Shown here one piece after another: positions 33,742-41,302 of a stretch of DNA of 64,000 nt. Source of the DNA: Paenibacillus_Z sp042653205. GTDB taxonomy: Bacteria > Bacillota > Bacilli > Paenibacillales > Paenibacillaceae. Location: contig NZ_JBHSHY010000001.1 of NCBI RefSeq assembly GCF_042653205.1, positions 248,001 through 312,000 on the forward strand. The letters are read 5' to 3'. Numbering within the stretch: the first letter of the stretch is position 1; each line of letters opens with the position of its first letter. A program made the position numbers and the translations under genes. The notes beneath the pieces were generated by a model. That model ran no database searches, was not told where the DNA came from, and saw only the letters and a list, made by a program, of their open reading frames with translations.

Positions 33742-35172
33742 TTACATCGGCAAATCGTAGCCGGTGATCGACTTCGTCTCCAAGCAGTCTTTCAGCCCGT
33801 GCACGCCGTATTCGCGGCCGATGCCGGAATGCTTGTAGCCGCCGAACGGAGCTTTCATCTCGAAGCCGGCGCCGTTGATGAGCACCGAACCGGCTTGAAT
33901 CCGGCTAGCCAGCTCGTTCGCTTTCTCCAGGTTGCTCGAGCTGATATACGCGCCAAGGCCATAGTCCGTGTTATTCGCCATTTCGATGGCTTCTTCTTCG
34001 GTTTTGAACGTCAAGATCGAAAGTACCGGTCCGAATATTTCTTCCTTGGCGATCGTCATGTCTTCCGTAACGTTGGCGAATACGGTCGGTTTTACGAAGT
34101 TACCTTGCTCCAGTCCCGCTGGGTGGCCTGTACCGCCGACCACGAGCTCCGCGCCTTCTTGTAGGCCGACGTTAATATAGTGCTGAACTTGATTGTATTG
34201 CTTCTCCGACACGATCGGACCGAGATTCGTATCGGCTTCGGTCGGCAAGCCGACTTTCATCGATTCGACCGTCGCGCGTGCCAACTGTTTTACTTCTTCC
34301 AAGCGATGCTCGGGGACGAACAATCTCGTGCCGGCAACGCAAGCTTGACCGTTGTTCGAGTAGCACGATTTGACGGCGGCCGGAATCGCTTTGGAGAAAT
34401 CCGCGTCGTCGAGCACGATATAAGGCGATTTGCCGCCCAACTCCAAAGTCACGCGTTTCATCGAGTCTACCGTTGCTCTGCGGATTTCTTTGCCGACCCG
34501 AGTCGAGCCGGTGAAGTTGACCATCGCGACGTTCTTATTGCGAGTCAATTCCGCCCCGACCGTTGCGCCAAGACCGTTAACGACGTTAATGACGCCTGCA
34601 GGAATACCGGCCGCATCGAAGCATTCGGTCAACAGCTGGGTTTGCAAGCCGCTCATTTCGCTCGGTTTAATGACGACCGTGCAGCCCGCGGCGATAGCGG
34701 CGCCAAGCTTCGCCGTAATTTGCGAATAGCTCGCGTTCCATGGCGTGATGATCCCCATGACGCCAACAGGCTCGGAGACGACTTTGGCTTTGCCGATATA
34801 ATGAACGAATTCGAATTCCTCGAGCGCTTCTTTGCTGATCATCAAGTTCATCGCGGCCAGTTGCACGCGAGGAACGGAGAGCATTCTGGGAGCGCCGTAT
34901 TCGAGAATGTTGGCTTCCGCCAGTTCGTCGGTTCTCGCCAAGATGGCATCGTTCAGACGTTGCAGCATTTCCGCTCTTTCTTGCACGGTCGTTCTGGAGA
35001 AAGCGGGGAATGCAGCTTTGGCAGCCGCGATTGCAAGTTTAGCATCTTCCTCGTTGCCGAGCGCCAATGTCGCGAATACTTCCCTCGTCGAAGGATTCAC
35101 CAATTCTTGGCGCTCCGTGCCGCGCGGGGTTACGAATTCGCCGTTAATATAAATTTTGTCAATGTGTCTCAT
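33742..35172 (-). CDS. Aldehyde dehydrogenase family protein (1)
   Basis: 476 residues from ATG 35172; the frame extends 30 codons upstream without a good site. NAD(P)-dependent aldehyde dehydrogenase: ITPWNASYSQITAK, FTGSTRVGKEIR (Rossmann), the Glu motif ELGGKSPYIVLDDAD, and the nucleophile Cys in YSNNGQACVAGTRLF; the C-terminus has PFGGYKHSGIGREYG. It oxidises aldehydes to acids. It lies 20 bp downstream of an MFS gene on the same strand, likely one operon. Similar to the second dehydrogenase at 37267 but not a recent copy. Confidence 0.95.
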   Translation of the reverse strand: MRHIDKIYINGEFVTPRGTERQELVNPSTREVFATLALGNEEDAKLAIAAAKAAFPAFSRTTVQERAEMLQRLNDAILARTDELAEANILEYGAPRMLSVPRVQLAAMNLMISKEALEEFEFVHYIGKAKVVSEPVGVMGIITPWNASYSQITAKLGAAIAAGCTVVIKPSEMSGLQTQLLTECFDAAGIPAGVINVVNGLGATVGAELTRNKNVAMVNFTGSTRVGKEIRRATVDSMKRVTLELGGKSPYIVLDDADFSKAIPAAVKSCYSNNGQACVAGTRLFVPEHRLEEVKQLARATVESMKVGLPTEADTNLGPIVSEKQYNQVQHYINVGLQEGAELVVGGTGHPAGLEQGNFVKPTVFANVTEDMTIAKEEIFGPVLSILTFKTEEEAIEMANNTDYGLGAYISSSNLEKANELASRIQAGSVLINGAGFEMKAPFGGYKHSGIGREYGVHGLKDCLETKSITGYDLPM

Positions 35173-35191
35173 TAGGAAGCACCGCCTGTTA

Positions 35192-36364
35192 TTAGTTTTT
35201 TGTTGCGGATGGCGACGTTGCGCGCATCTTGTTGCTGGAAAAAAGCAGGAATCCGACGGCAACCGCGGCCAAACTGAAGGCTACGGCCGCGAACACGTCG
35301 CGGGTCGAATCCGGACGAAGCAGCTCTTCGACTCCTTTAACGAACAACGGGCTCAGGAACTGACAAGTATATACGCACGCGAGCAGCAAGGAAATGCCCG
35401 TCGTAACGATTATTTTCGGAACGACTTCCGACGTTTTGATGAAGGATAACGGGAAGAGCACCCCTTCGGCCAAACCGATCATGAACACCGCCAAGGCGAC
35501 CGTCCATACCGCGTGGGCCGAAGAAATGAGCAGGAAACCTCCGCCCATCAAAATTAAAACGAGCGGAACGAGCATTTTTTTGAATGCTTTGGTTACTCTA
35601 GTTACGGAAAGTCCGCCGATAAAAACGCCGACTAACGCAAAGGCAATCAAGTAACCTGCCGACGATACGCTGCCGATTCCATTATTCGCGATGAACAGCG
35701 AAAGATTCGTCGGAATCAACGCGAACAACATCGTATGCAAGCCGCCCGCGATCGCGACCGCGATGAAAAACTTCGGCAGCTTCGCAGAAGATTTCGTCGA
35801 TTGACTGGTTTGAAGAGGCGGAAATTTAGGAAGAAACGCGATTACCAAGATCAGCAGCACCACTGCGTAGAAATAGGTCATGAAGACGTCTCTCCACCCC
35901 AGCGATGCGATAAACCCGCCGATCGAAAGGAAAATGGCGCCGCCGATACCGTTAATCGACGTTTGAATGCCGTTCATGCGCGACCGCTCTTCGCCTTGAA
36001 AATTTTCCGCGATCAACGAATTGAAGGTCGGAGAGATTAAGCCGATGCTTAGACCCAAAATCGCCCTGCAAACCAAGATTAAATCGAACGAATGCATGAA
36101 AGCCGGGCCGACGCCTCCGATCAAATATAGGACCAGACCCGCGATCAGAATCGATTTACGATTGAATCTTCTGCCCAGAGTTCCGGATAAAAATAAAGTT
36201 GGCAATATGAATAAAGAAGATAGCGTAACGACCCATTGTATCAATAGAGCGTCCGTATTCGGAAACGCCACGGCCAGCGGTTTAACCGCCGGAGCGGCCA
36301 TCATCGTTCCGAATGTGGTCGTTACGACCATCGACAATAATGCGATTCTTGCGCTTGCTTTCAA
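35192..36364 (-). CDS. MFS transporter
   Basis: 390 residues, about 12 membrane helices. The opening ARIALLSMVVTTTFGTMMAAPAVKPLA and the motif GRRFNRKSILIAGLVLYLIGG (loop 2-3) are typical of MFS drug/proton antiporters. The start is TTG with AAGAAGG 13 bases upstream. It is the first gene of the MFS-dehydrogenase pair. Its natural promoter is not evident: the sequence directly upstream is a fragment of an SDR gene, so the region was rearranged. Substrate unknown. Confidence 0.9.
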   Translation of the reverse strand: MKASARIALLSMVVTTTFGTMMAAPAVKPLAVAFPNTDALLIQWVVTLSSLFILPTLFLSGTLGRRFNRKSILIAGLVLYLIGGVGPAFMHSFDLILVCRAILGLSIGLISPTFNSLIAENFQGEERSRMNGIQTSINGIGGAIFLSIGGFIASLGWRDVFMTYFYAVVLLILVIAFLPKFPPLQTSQSTKSSAKLPKFFIAVAIAGGLHTMLFALIPTNLSLFIANNGIGSVSSAGYLIAFALVGVFIGGLSVTRVTKAFKKMLVPLVLILMGGGFLLISSAHAVWTVALAVFMIGLAEGVLFPLSFIKTSEVVPKIIVTTGISLLLACVYTCQFLSPLFVKGVEELLRPDSTRDVFAAVAFSLAAVAVGFLLFSSNKMRATSPSATKN

Positions 36365-36403
36365 TGAACGAAACCTTCTTTCGCTTAGAAATTAGAAATC
36401 GGT

Positions 36404-36530
36404 CGAACGCAGCTCGCCGATTTGGCGGACGAATCGCGACGCTGGACGTTAATCAGTACGATCAAGCTCAAGCGGCCATTAAAGCCGGGATCGAAGCGTT
36501 CGGTCGTCTGGACGTGCTCGTGAAGCTTCG
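36404..36530 (+). pseudogene. Internal fragment of an SDR gene (plus orientation)
   Basis: The plus strand encodes QLADLADE in one frame and GGRIATLDVNQYDQAQAAIK then GIEAFGRLDVLV in the next, which match residues 45-90 of a YusZ-type SDR. One frameshift separates the two parts. The fragment ends near the AAGCTT at 36521-36526, where it meets the start of an SDR gene in the opposite orientation. Confidence 0.7.
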
Positions 36531-36586
36531 GCGAGACTGCGGCCGAACCCGCGCGAGCTGCCCGTAATCAACCATACCTTTTGCAT
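36519..36586 (-). pseudogene. N-terminal fragment of an SDR gene (minus orientation)
   Basis: ATG 36586, preceded by AAGGAG, opens MQKVWLITGSSRGFGRSLAEA, the first 22 residues of an SDR with the TGxxxGxG NAD site. It keeps its own promoter and operators (36615-36686). The gene then breaks at the AAGCTT and runs into an inverted downstream piece of what looks like the same gene. Confidence 0.7.
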
Positions 36587-36614
36587 ATTCATGATCTCCT
36601 TGGCGCTGATGTCC

Positions 36615-36628
36615 GGAATGTTTGTTCC
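36615..36628. promoter_or_regulatory. Operator, GGAAT-N4-GTTCC type (site 1)
   Basis: GGAATGTTTGTTCC, an inverted repeat with one mismatch. It lies six bp downstream of the -10 of the SDR-fragment promoter, between promoter and ribosome site. Confidence 0.6.
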
Positions 36629-36634
36629 ATAGAT

Positions 36635-36664
36635 AGTATAGCTCTTCATCTTCGCATAAGTCAA
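36635..36664 (-). promoter_or_regulatory. Promoter of the SDR fragment
   Basis: Minus strand -35 TTGACT (36664-36659) and -10 TATACT (36640-36635) separated by 18 bp. Flanked on both sides by GGAAT-type palindromes 58 bp apart (start to start), as at the promoter at 38838-38867. Confidence 0.75.
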
Positions 36665-36672
36665 CGAAATTC

Positions 36673-36686
36673 GGAATGTACATTCC
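36673..36686. promoter_or_regulatory. Operator, GGAATGTACATTCC (site 2)
   Basis: A perfect 14-bp palindrome eight bp upstream of the -35 of the SDR-fragment promoter. Probable TetR-family binding site. Confidence 0.7.
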
Positions 36687-36851
36687 AAGAAATCCGGTAA
36701 GAATTATACTTTCCGCGATTTGCTCATGCATTTCTACATTGTTATGAGGATCTTGATCGTTATTATACATGGCAAGCGTCAAATTAATCTTTTCAATCAA
36801 GTGCGTTATATGGAATTCATATTCCGCAATGTAATTGGATATCATGGTCAT

Positions 36852-37139
36852 TCAAACAAGCAACGCTTTCCAGGACGACTCCAAAACTTGCTGCGTCTGG
36901 CTCTCGTTTAACGGATATTTCCGCACGTAATAGCCTTTCAGAATCGAAGACACGATGCCGTGAATGAATTGATGGCATTCCCCCATGAGCATTCGCGCTT
37001 CCTTATAGATGGCGTTGACGAATTCTTCTTTGTTCGAAAAATAATTATAAATCGTGCCGGCTCCGACTTTCTTGAATATTTTCGAGAAGGTCACCGACTG
37101 CAGCCCTTCCTCGTGAATCAAGTCGAGCGTGGCATCCAT
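36852..37139 (-). pseudogene. TetR family regulator with internal deletion
   Basis: 95 codons. The N-terminal 50 (LDLIHEEGLQSVTFSKIFKK, then GAGTIYNYFSNKEEFVNAIY) and the C-terminal 40 (CHQFIHGIVSSILKGYY...ESSWKALLV) both match the intact regulator at 40003, but about 80 residues of the ligand domain between them are missing in frame. The recognition helix has also lost two residues (KKVGAGT against RRANVGSGT). A dead or DNA-binding-impaired duplicate of the regulator. Confidence 0.8.
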
Positions 37140-37178
37140 AATATCCTGTTCACTTGCCCAACCTCTCCTTAAAACGAA

Positions 37179-37214
37179 TGCCCTTAATCGCTCCTGCCGG
37201 AACGACTAAGGGCA
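37179..37214 (-). terminator. Hairpin after the second aldehyde dehydrogenase gene
   Basis: TGCCCTTAATCG pairs with CGACTAAGGGCA (one mismatch). A short T-rich stretch follows on the minus strand. Confidence 0.55.
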
Positions 37215-37266
37215 AAGGGGTTTGTTGAACGGCCGGGGTTTACGCCCTTTCGACCTTATCTTTTAA

Positions 37267-38694
37267 TTAGATGTTGATCGCTTTATGCTCGACGAACGCG
37301 CCTAAGCCGACTACGCCGAATTCGCGGCCGATGCCGCTCGCTTTATAGCCCCCGAACGGACCTTCGTACGACACCGTCGCGCCGTTGACGACGAAGTTAC
37401 CCGTGCGAATTTGGCGAGCGATTTCCAGACCGTGTTCCTTCGTGCCCGACCAGACGCCTCCGCCTAAGCCGTATGGCGAATCATTCGCGATGCGCACGGC
37501 ATCGTCTTCGTCTTCGTAAGGAATAACGACGAGCACAGGGCCGAAGATTTCTTCTTGCGCAATGCGCATGCTGTTGTCGACGTCCGCGAAGATGGTCGGT
37601 TTGACGTAGAAGCCGCCTTCCAAGCCCGCGGGAACTTCCGTTCCGCCGGTAACGAGACGCGCACCTTCTTTAATTCCCAATTCGATATAGGATTGAACGC
37701 GTTTTTGTTGATCTTCCCGTACCATTGGGCCGATGAAGGTCGCAGGATCCGCGGGGTTGCCCACGACGAGGTTTTCGGTCATTGTTTTGATTAAGGCGAC
37801 CGCTTCTTCGTAACGTTTTTTGGAGACGAGCACGCGGGTATGCGCGACGCAGCTTTCTCCGTTGTTAACGAAAGACGTATATTTCAAGCCTTGAACGGCG
37901 GATTCGAGATCCGCGTCGTCGAGAATGATCGTCGCTGATTTGCCTCCGAGCTCCAAGCTTACACGCTTGAGCTGCTCGCCCGCGATCGAAGCGATGCGGC
38001 GACCGGCTCCGGTCGAACCCGTAAACGCGATTTTGTCGACGCCTGGATGGGAGACGAGATATTCACTCGTTTCGCGGCCGGCCGGCACGATGCTTACGAC
38101 GCCATCGGGAAATCCGGCTTCGGCGAAGATTTCGCCCAGCAAGAGCGCGTTAATGGACGTTTCCGGCGATGCTTTCAGGATGACCGTATTACCGGCAAGC
38201 AATGCAGGAATCATTTTGGCAAGAGCGGATTGGTGCGGCGCGTTCCAAGGAATGATCGCGGCAACGACGCCGACCGCTTCGCGGCGAATCATCGGACCTT
38301 TGCCGTCGTTCAGCGTTTCTTCCCAAGCGTACGATTTCGCGGCGCGAAGATAAGCGTTCGTTTGCTCGGACAGAGTGTGCTGCAGTCCGTTCGTGAACCA
38401 GCTAGGCGTACCGTTCTCGGAAGTGATCAGAGCTGCGATTTCGTCCGCACGTGCTGCATGCAATTCATTGAAGCGAGCGACGAGATCTTGGCGTTCGCCC
38501 GGCGTCATTTTCGGCCAAGGACCGTTATCGAACGCTTTTCTGGCCGCGGCAACAGCCAAATCGATATCGGCCGGCGAAGCTTGAGCCGCTTTGCCTACAA
38601 CGGATTGGTCATGCGGGGAACGAATTTCGATGACTTCTTGGTTGATTGGCGCTTTCCATTGACCGCCGATAAAGAGTTTGTCGTATATTTTCAT
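37267..38694 (-). CDS. Aldehyde dehydrogenase family protein (2)
   Basis: 475 residues; the start follows AAAGGAGAAACGAAA. IIPWNAPHQSALAKMIPALL, FTGSTGAGRRIASIAG, the Glu motif LELGGKSATIILDDADL, nucleophile Cys in FVNNGESCVAHTRVLV, and PFGGYKASGIGREFG at the end. A functional NAD(P)-dependent aldehyde dehydrogenase is expected. It has its own promoter at 38838-38867, bracketed by two GGAAT palindromes, and is probably repressed by the TetR protein at 40003 (inference from proximity and shared operators). The inducer may be an aldehyde or its precursor. Confidence 0.95.
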   Translation of the reverse strand: MKIYDKLFIGGQWKAPINQEVIEIRSPHDQSVVGKAAQASPADIDLAVAAARKAFDNGPWPKMTPGERQDLVARFNELHAARADEIAALITSENGTPSWFTNGLQHTLSEQTNAYLRAAKSYAWEETLNDGKGPMIRREAVGVVAAIIPWNAPHQSALAKMIPALLAGNTVILKASPETSINALLLGEIFAEAGFPDGVVSIVPAGRETSEYLVSHPGVDKIAFTGSTGAGRRIASIAGEQLKRVSLELGGKSATIILDDADLESAVQGLKYTSFVNNGESCVAHTRVLVSKKRYEEAVALIKTMTENLVVGNPADPATFIGPMVREDQQKRVQSYIELGIKEGARLVTGGTEVPAGLEGGFYVKPTIFADVDNSMRIAQEEIFGPVLVVIPYEDEDDAVRIANDSPYGLGGGVWSGTKEHGLEIARQIRTGNFVVNGATVSYEGPFGGYKASGIGREFGVVGLGAFVEHKAINI

Positions 38695-38814
38695 TTTCGT
38701 TTCTCCTTTAGGATCGGATAGTTTTTGACTCCATGGCTTGGCGACGGGGAGACGAGTCTTTCGGTAATTGGTTTTCGCTGTATGCCGTTCGCCTCCTCTG
38801 TATCGAATTAGTTT

Positions 38815-38828
38815 GGAATTTTTGTTCC
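38815..38828. promoter_or_regulatory. Operator, GGAAT-N4-GTTCC type (site 3)
   Basis: GGAATTTTTGTTCC, one mismatch from symmetry, nine bp downstream of the -10 of the dehydrogenase promoter. Confidence 0.6.
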
Positions 38829-38837
38829 ACGAGACCT

Positions 38838-38867
38838 AGTATACCCGCTCGACTGCATGTGAGTCAA
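38838..38867 (-). promoter_or_regulatory. Promoter of aldehyde dehydrogenase 2
   Basis: Minus strand -35 TTGACT (38867-38862) and -10 TATACT (38843-38838) with an 18-bp spacer, identical in hexamers and spacing to the promoter at 36635-36664 and likewise bracketed by two palindromes, 61 bp apart (start to start). Confidence 0.8.
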
Positions 38868-38875
38868 GCATTTTT

Positions 38876-38889
38876 GGAATGTATATTCC
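38876..38889. promoter_or_regulatory. Operator, GGAATGTATATTCC (site 4)
   Basis: A perfect GGAAT-N4-ATTCC palindrome eight bp upstream of the -35. A fifth looser copy, GGAACTTGAATTCC, lies at 38953-38966. Confidence 0.7.
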
Positions 38890-39031
38890 ATTCAAATTAA
38901 AAAAGTGAACCTTGGGCTGTTCAACATAACACTCAAATTTGTGAATTATATCGGAACTTGAATTCCAATATGTAAGGGTTCGATCATTACGGTTTAGCTT
39001 TTGCATTCCCGATCGTTTTTTCGTTTATAAA

Positions 39032-39073
39032 TGCAAGAAAGACCGATTCGCCATGGAATCGCTCTTTCTTGCA
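39032..39073 (-). terminator. Terminator-like hairpin after an SDR pseudogene
   Basis: TGCAAGAAAGA...GATTC pairs with GAATC...TCTTTCTTGCA (about 18 bp, one mismatch, loop GCCATG). It lies just beyond the SDR pseudogene stop. Confidence 0.6.
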
Positions 39074-39091
39074 ACGGCTGTCGTATGCCGT

Positions 39092-39395
39092 TTACAGAAA
39101 CATGCCGCCCGATGCCTCGATTCTTTTGCGTTGACCCCGCCCATTCCGGCGAGCAAAGTTCGGCGACGACGCCTCCGATATCGTCGGCTTACCCTGCTCT
39201 GCCGAGCGCCATAACGGAGCGGATTTGTGCCTGAAGAGCCGGGATTATTCCGAAGTGTTCCTCCAGCGATATCCGTCATGATCGCTCCTGGCGCGACGGA
39301 ATTGACGCGAATGCCGCGTCCGCCGGGTTCCTTCGCCCAATATTTCGTGAGAATTTCGATGGCGCTTTCATCGATGCGTAAGCAGACCCCTTTTC
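39092..39395 (-). pseudogene. C-terminal half of an SDR gene, multiply broken
   Basis: In the minus direction the sequence reads AIEILTKYWAKEPGGRGIRV and NSVAPGAIMTDIAGGTLRNN in one frame, then QAQIRSVMALGRAG-stop-ADDIGGVVAELC in a second, then RIEASGGMFL-stop (TAA at 39092-39094) in a third. That is the second half of a classical SDR with two frameshifts and one nonsense codon. The first half, with the NAD site and catalytic Tyr, is absent. No trace of other genes in 38890-39090. Confidence 0.75.
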
Positions 39396-39502
39396 GCGAG
39401 GCTCAGCGATCGATGCAGGTAAAGAAGCAATTACGACCATCAGAATAATTTGGGTCCAAATGAACTTAAAAGCATTGTAACCAGTGTCATTTTTAAGGCA
39501 TA

Positions 39503-39835
39503 CTACACCTTAGTAGGTTCAAATGTTTTAACGACTTCATATGAACCGGGCTCGAATTTCGCTATCGTCATCGCTTCTTGTAAATACGGAAGAGGTTTTG
39601 GGTCATTTCGCATTGCTTGGTAATGCTCCATGGTACTCCATTGCGCGTACATCGTTACTTTCGTTCCGTCAGTTCCGCGATGAAGGCTACATGAAACGAA
39701 TCCTGGCGCATATCGAACGGAGACATCCGTTGCTTGAGTAAGCAATTCGAGAAGACGGCCTTGATTTTGGGGCTCGACAGTAAATACGTTTATAAAAGTA
39801 ATGACGTTATTGTTCGTGGAAATTACAGTCATCAT
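39503..39835 (-). CDS. Antibiotic biosynthesis monooxygenase (ABM) domain protein
   Basis: 110 residues from ATG 39835, preceded by GGAGGTGCGA. A ferredoxin-like ABM domain: VITFINVFTVEPQNQGRLLE, then GFVSCSLHRGTDGTKVTMYAQW and the end FEPGSYEVVKTFEP. Such small dimeric proteins include quinol monooxygenases and heme-degrading enzymes; this length and the lack of a clear heme-ligand motif fit the cofactor-free monooxygenase side. It sits between an SDR pseudogene and the TetR gene, all on the minus strand. Confidence 0.9.
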   Translation of the reverse strand: MMTVISTNNNVITFINVFTVEPQNQGRLLELLTQATDVSVRYAPGFVSCSLHRGTDGTKVTMYAQWSTMEHYQAMRNDPKPLPYLQEAMTIAKFEPGSYEVVKTFEPTKV

Positions 39836-40002
39836 TCGCACCTCCGTATTCCTGCTAAGTGTTTGATGCTTGGTTATTATTAATTACTGTTTCTGATTTC
39901 ATACATGAGTTTTTATTGACAGCTTCTACAAATCAAAAAGATCAGGTCATTGTCGTATGACAAAAGAAACCTGATCCCAAATTATTAAAATTACGTATTG
40001 TT

Positions 40003-40566
40003 CTAAACTTGGATTGATTTCCAAGAAGCCTCGATAATCTGTTGGATCTGGAAATCGCTTAAGTCATATTTGTTAATATAGTAACCCTTAAGTATAGAAG
40101 AAATGATCCCGTGAATGAGTTGGTGACACAAATGAGAATCCATTTCTTTAATCATACCCAGCCTTTGGCCTTCGATAATCAAATCCTGCACGGCTTTACT
40201 GGAACGATGTTCATCGTCCATGTTACGCAGCTCCGGAGAAATATACGGCGAAAACGAATAACTGTCGATAAACAAAAACTTTTTCGGAAAATGCATGCCG
40301 AACCGCAACCGATTAAGCTGCAGACATTTAAATCGCTCGTACAGGCTTGCATTCGTGTCGTAACCTTGTAGTAAATATTCCCCCATATGTGTGCGCGACT
40401 CGCGATATACTTCATTTACTAATTCTTCTTTGTTCGTAAAATAATTATAGATCGTACCGGACCCAACATTCGCCCGCCTAAACAATTTAGCAAATGTGAC
40501 CGACTGCAGCCCCTCTTCATGAATCAAGTCGAGTGTGGCCATCATTATGTCTTGTTTTTTGCTCAT
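40003..40566 (-). CDS. TetR/AcrR family transcriptional regulator
   Basis: 187 residues from ATG 40566, preceded by GGAGGTGGGGAAT; a GTG three codons earlier is less likely. The N-terminal helix-turn-helix is LIHEEGLQSVTFAKLFRRAN followed by VGSGTIYNYFTNKEELVNEV. The ligand domain is complete, unlike in the deleted relative at 36852. It is the best candidate repressor for the GGAAT-N4-ATTCC operators upstream of aldehyde dehydrogenase 2 and the SDR fragment, since TetR proteins bind such short palindromes, but no such site lies at its own start. Confidence 0.92.
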   Translation of the reverse strand: MSKKQDIMMATLDLIHEEGLQSVTFAKLFRRANVGSGTIYNYFTNKEELVNEVYRESRTHMGEYLLQGYDTNASLYERFKCLQLNRLRFGMHFPKKFLFIDSYSFSPYISPELRNMDDEHRSSKAVQDLIIEGQRLGMIKEMDSHLCHQLIHGIISSILKGYYINKYDLSDFQIQQIIEASWKSIQV

Positions 40567-40635
40567 ATTCCCCACCTCCCCCTTATTGTAAACGCAATTT
40601 CTCGATTTCGTACAGTGTCGACTCGCGGTTGCGGA

Positions 40636-41046
40636 TCATTTAACGTATAAGCGCTCCATTACCACGTAGTCTTTACCGCCTTTACTAAAAGTGTGGTCTG
40701 TTTCAAGCAGTCCGAATTTTTTGTAAAACGCCCCCTTTTCCTTTCTCGCATTGCAGTATATCCGCTTAATGCCGAGACGATTGGCTTCTTCGAATACATA
40801 GCTTAGAAGCGTACTTCCATAACCTTTATTTTGATGAGGGGTCAATGTAGCAAATTTTCGAAACTGCGCTTGGTCTCCGCGAATAAAGACGGACACCACC
40901 GAGACAAGCTCCTCCGCTACAAAAAGGCCATAATGAATACCTTGGTCGTCCTCATCCAGTTTAATGTAATCGAAATCCTTATTCGGCCACATGACCGTAT
41001 GCCTCAGCCGCCAAGCTTGTTCCTTCTCAATCCTTCTAATGGTCAA
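40636..41046 (-). CDS. GNAT family N-acetyltransferase (small)
   Basis: 136 residues from a TTG start, preceded by GAAAGG. GNAT fold with the acetyl-CoA loop LTPHQNKGYGSTLLSYVFEEA (Q/R-x-x-G-x-G/A) and IKRIYCNARKEKGAFYKKFG. It resembles ElaA/YitI-type acetyltransferases of unknown substrate. Isolated between the TetR gene and a hydrolase gene. Confidence 0.9.
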   Translation of the reverse strand: MTIRRIEKEQAWRLRHTVMWPNKDFDYIKLDEDDQGIHYGLFVAEELVSVVSVFIRGDQAQFRKFATLTPHQNKGYGSTLLSYVFEEANRLGIKRIYCNARKEKGAFYKKFGLLETDHTFSKGGKDYVVMERLYVK

Positions 41047-41204
41047 TTACACCCAAACCTTTCATTAATCGAGTACGCTCTTCTCCTTAAGGTCCGATCG
41101 GTATGACTTGCAAGCCTATAATCACATGGTAGCATTTTTTCGAGGCGCATAAGTGAATGATATGGAAAATAGGGTGGGATCAGGGGAATGGGATTGGATG
41201 TATT

Positions 41205-41247
41205 CGCACAAACAGACCGCCGCAATCATGGGCAGTCTGTTTGTGCG
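41205..41247 (-). terminator. Hairpin at the end of the rfb-hydrolase gene set
   Basis: A perfect 13-bp stem, CGCACAAACAGAC with GTCTGTTTGTGCG (17-base loop). It lies 56 bp after the hydrolase stop; no strong T-run. Confidence 0.55.
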
Positions 41248-41302
41248 CGGTATGCGAGAAGCGGGATATCACTCACGGCGTTCAGGTTACGTGTGCATCC
41301 TC

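Noticed and set aside
36468..36851. A 127-codon minus-strand ORF next to the deleted TetR gene
   Set aside because: It runs across the SDR promoter and its two palindromes and then through the SDR fragment in the wrong frame. No ribosome site, no family.
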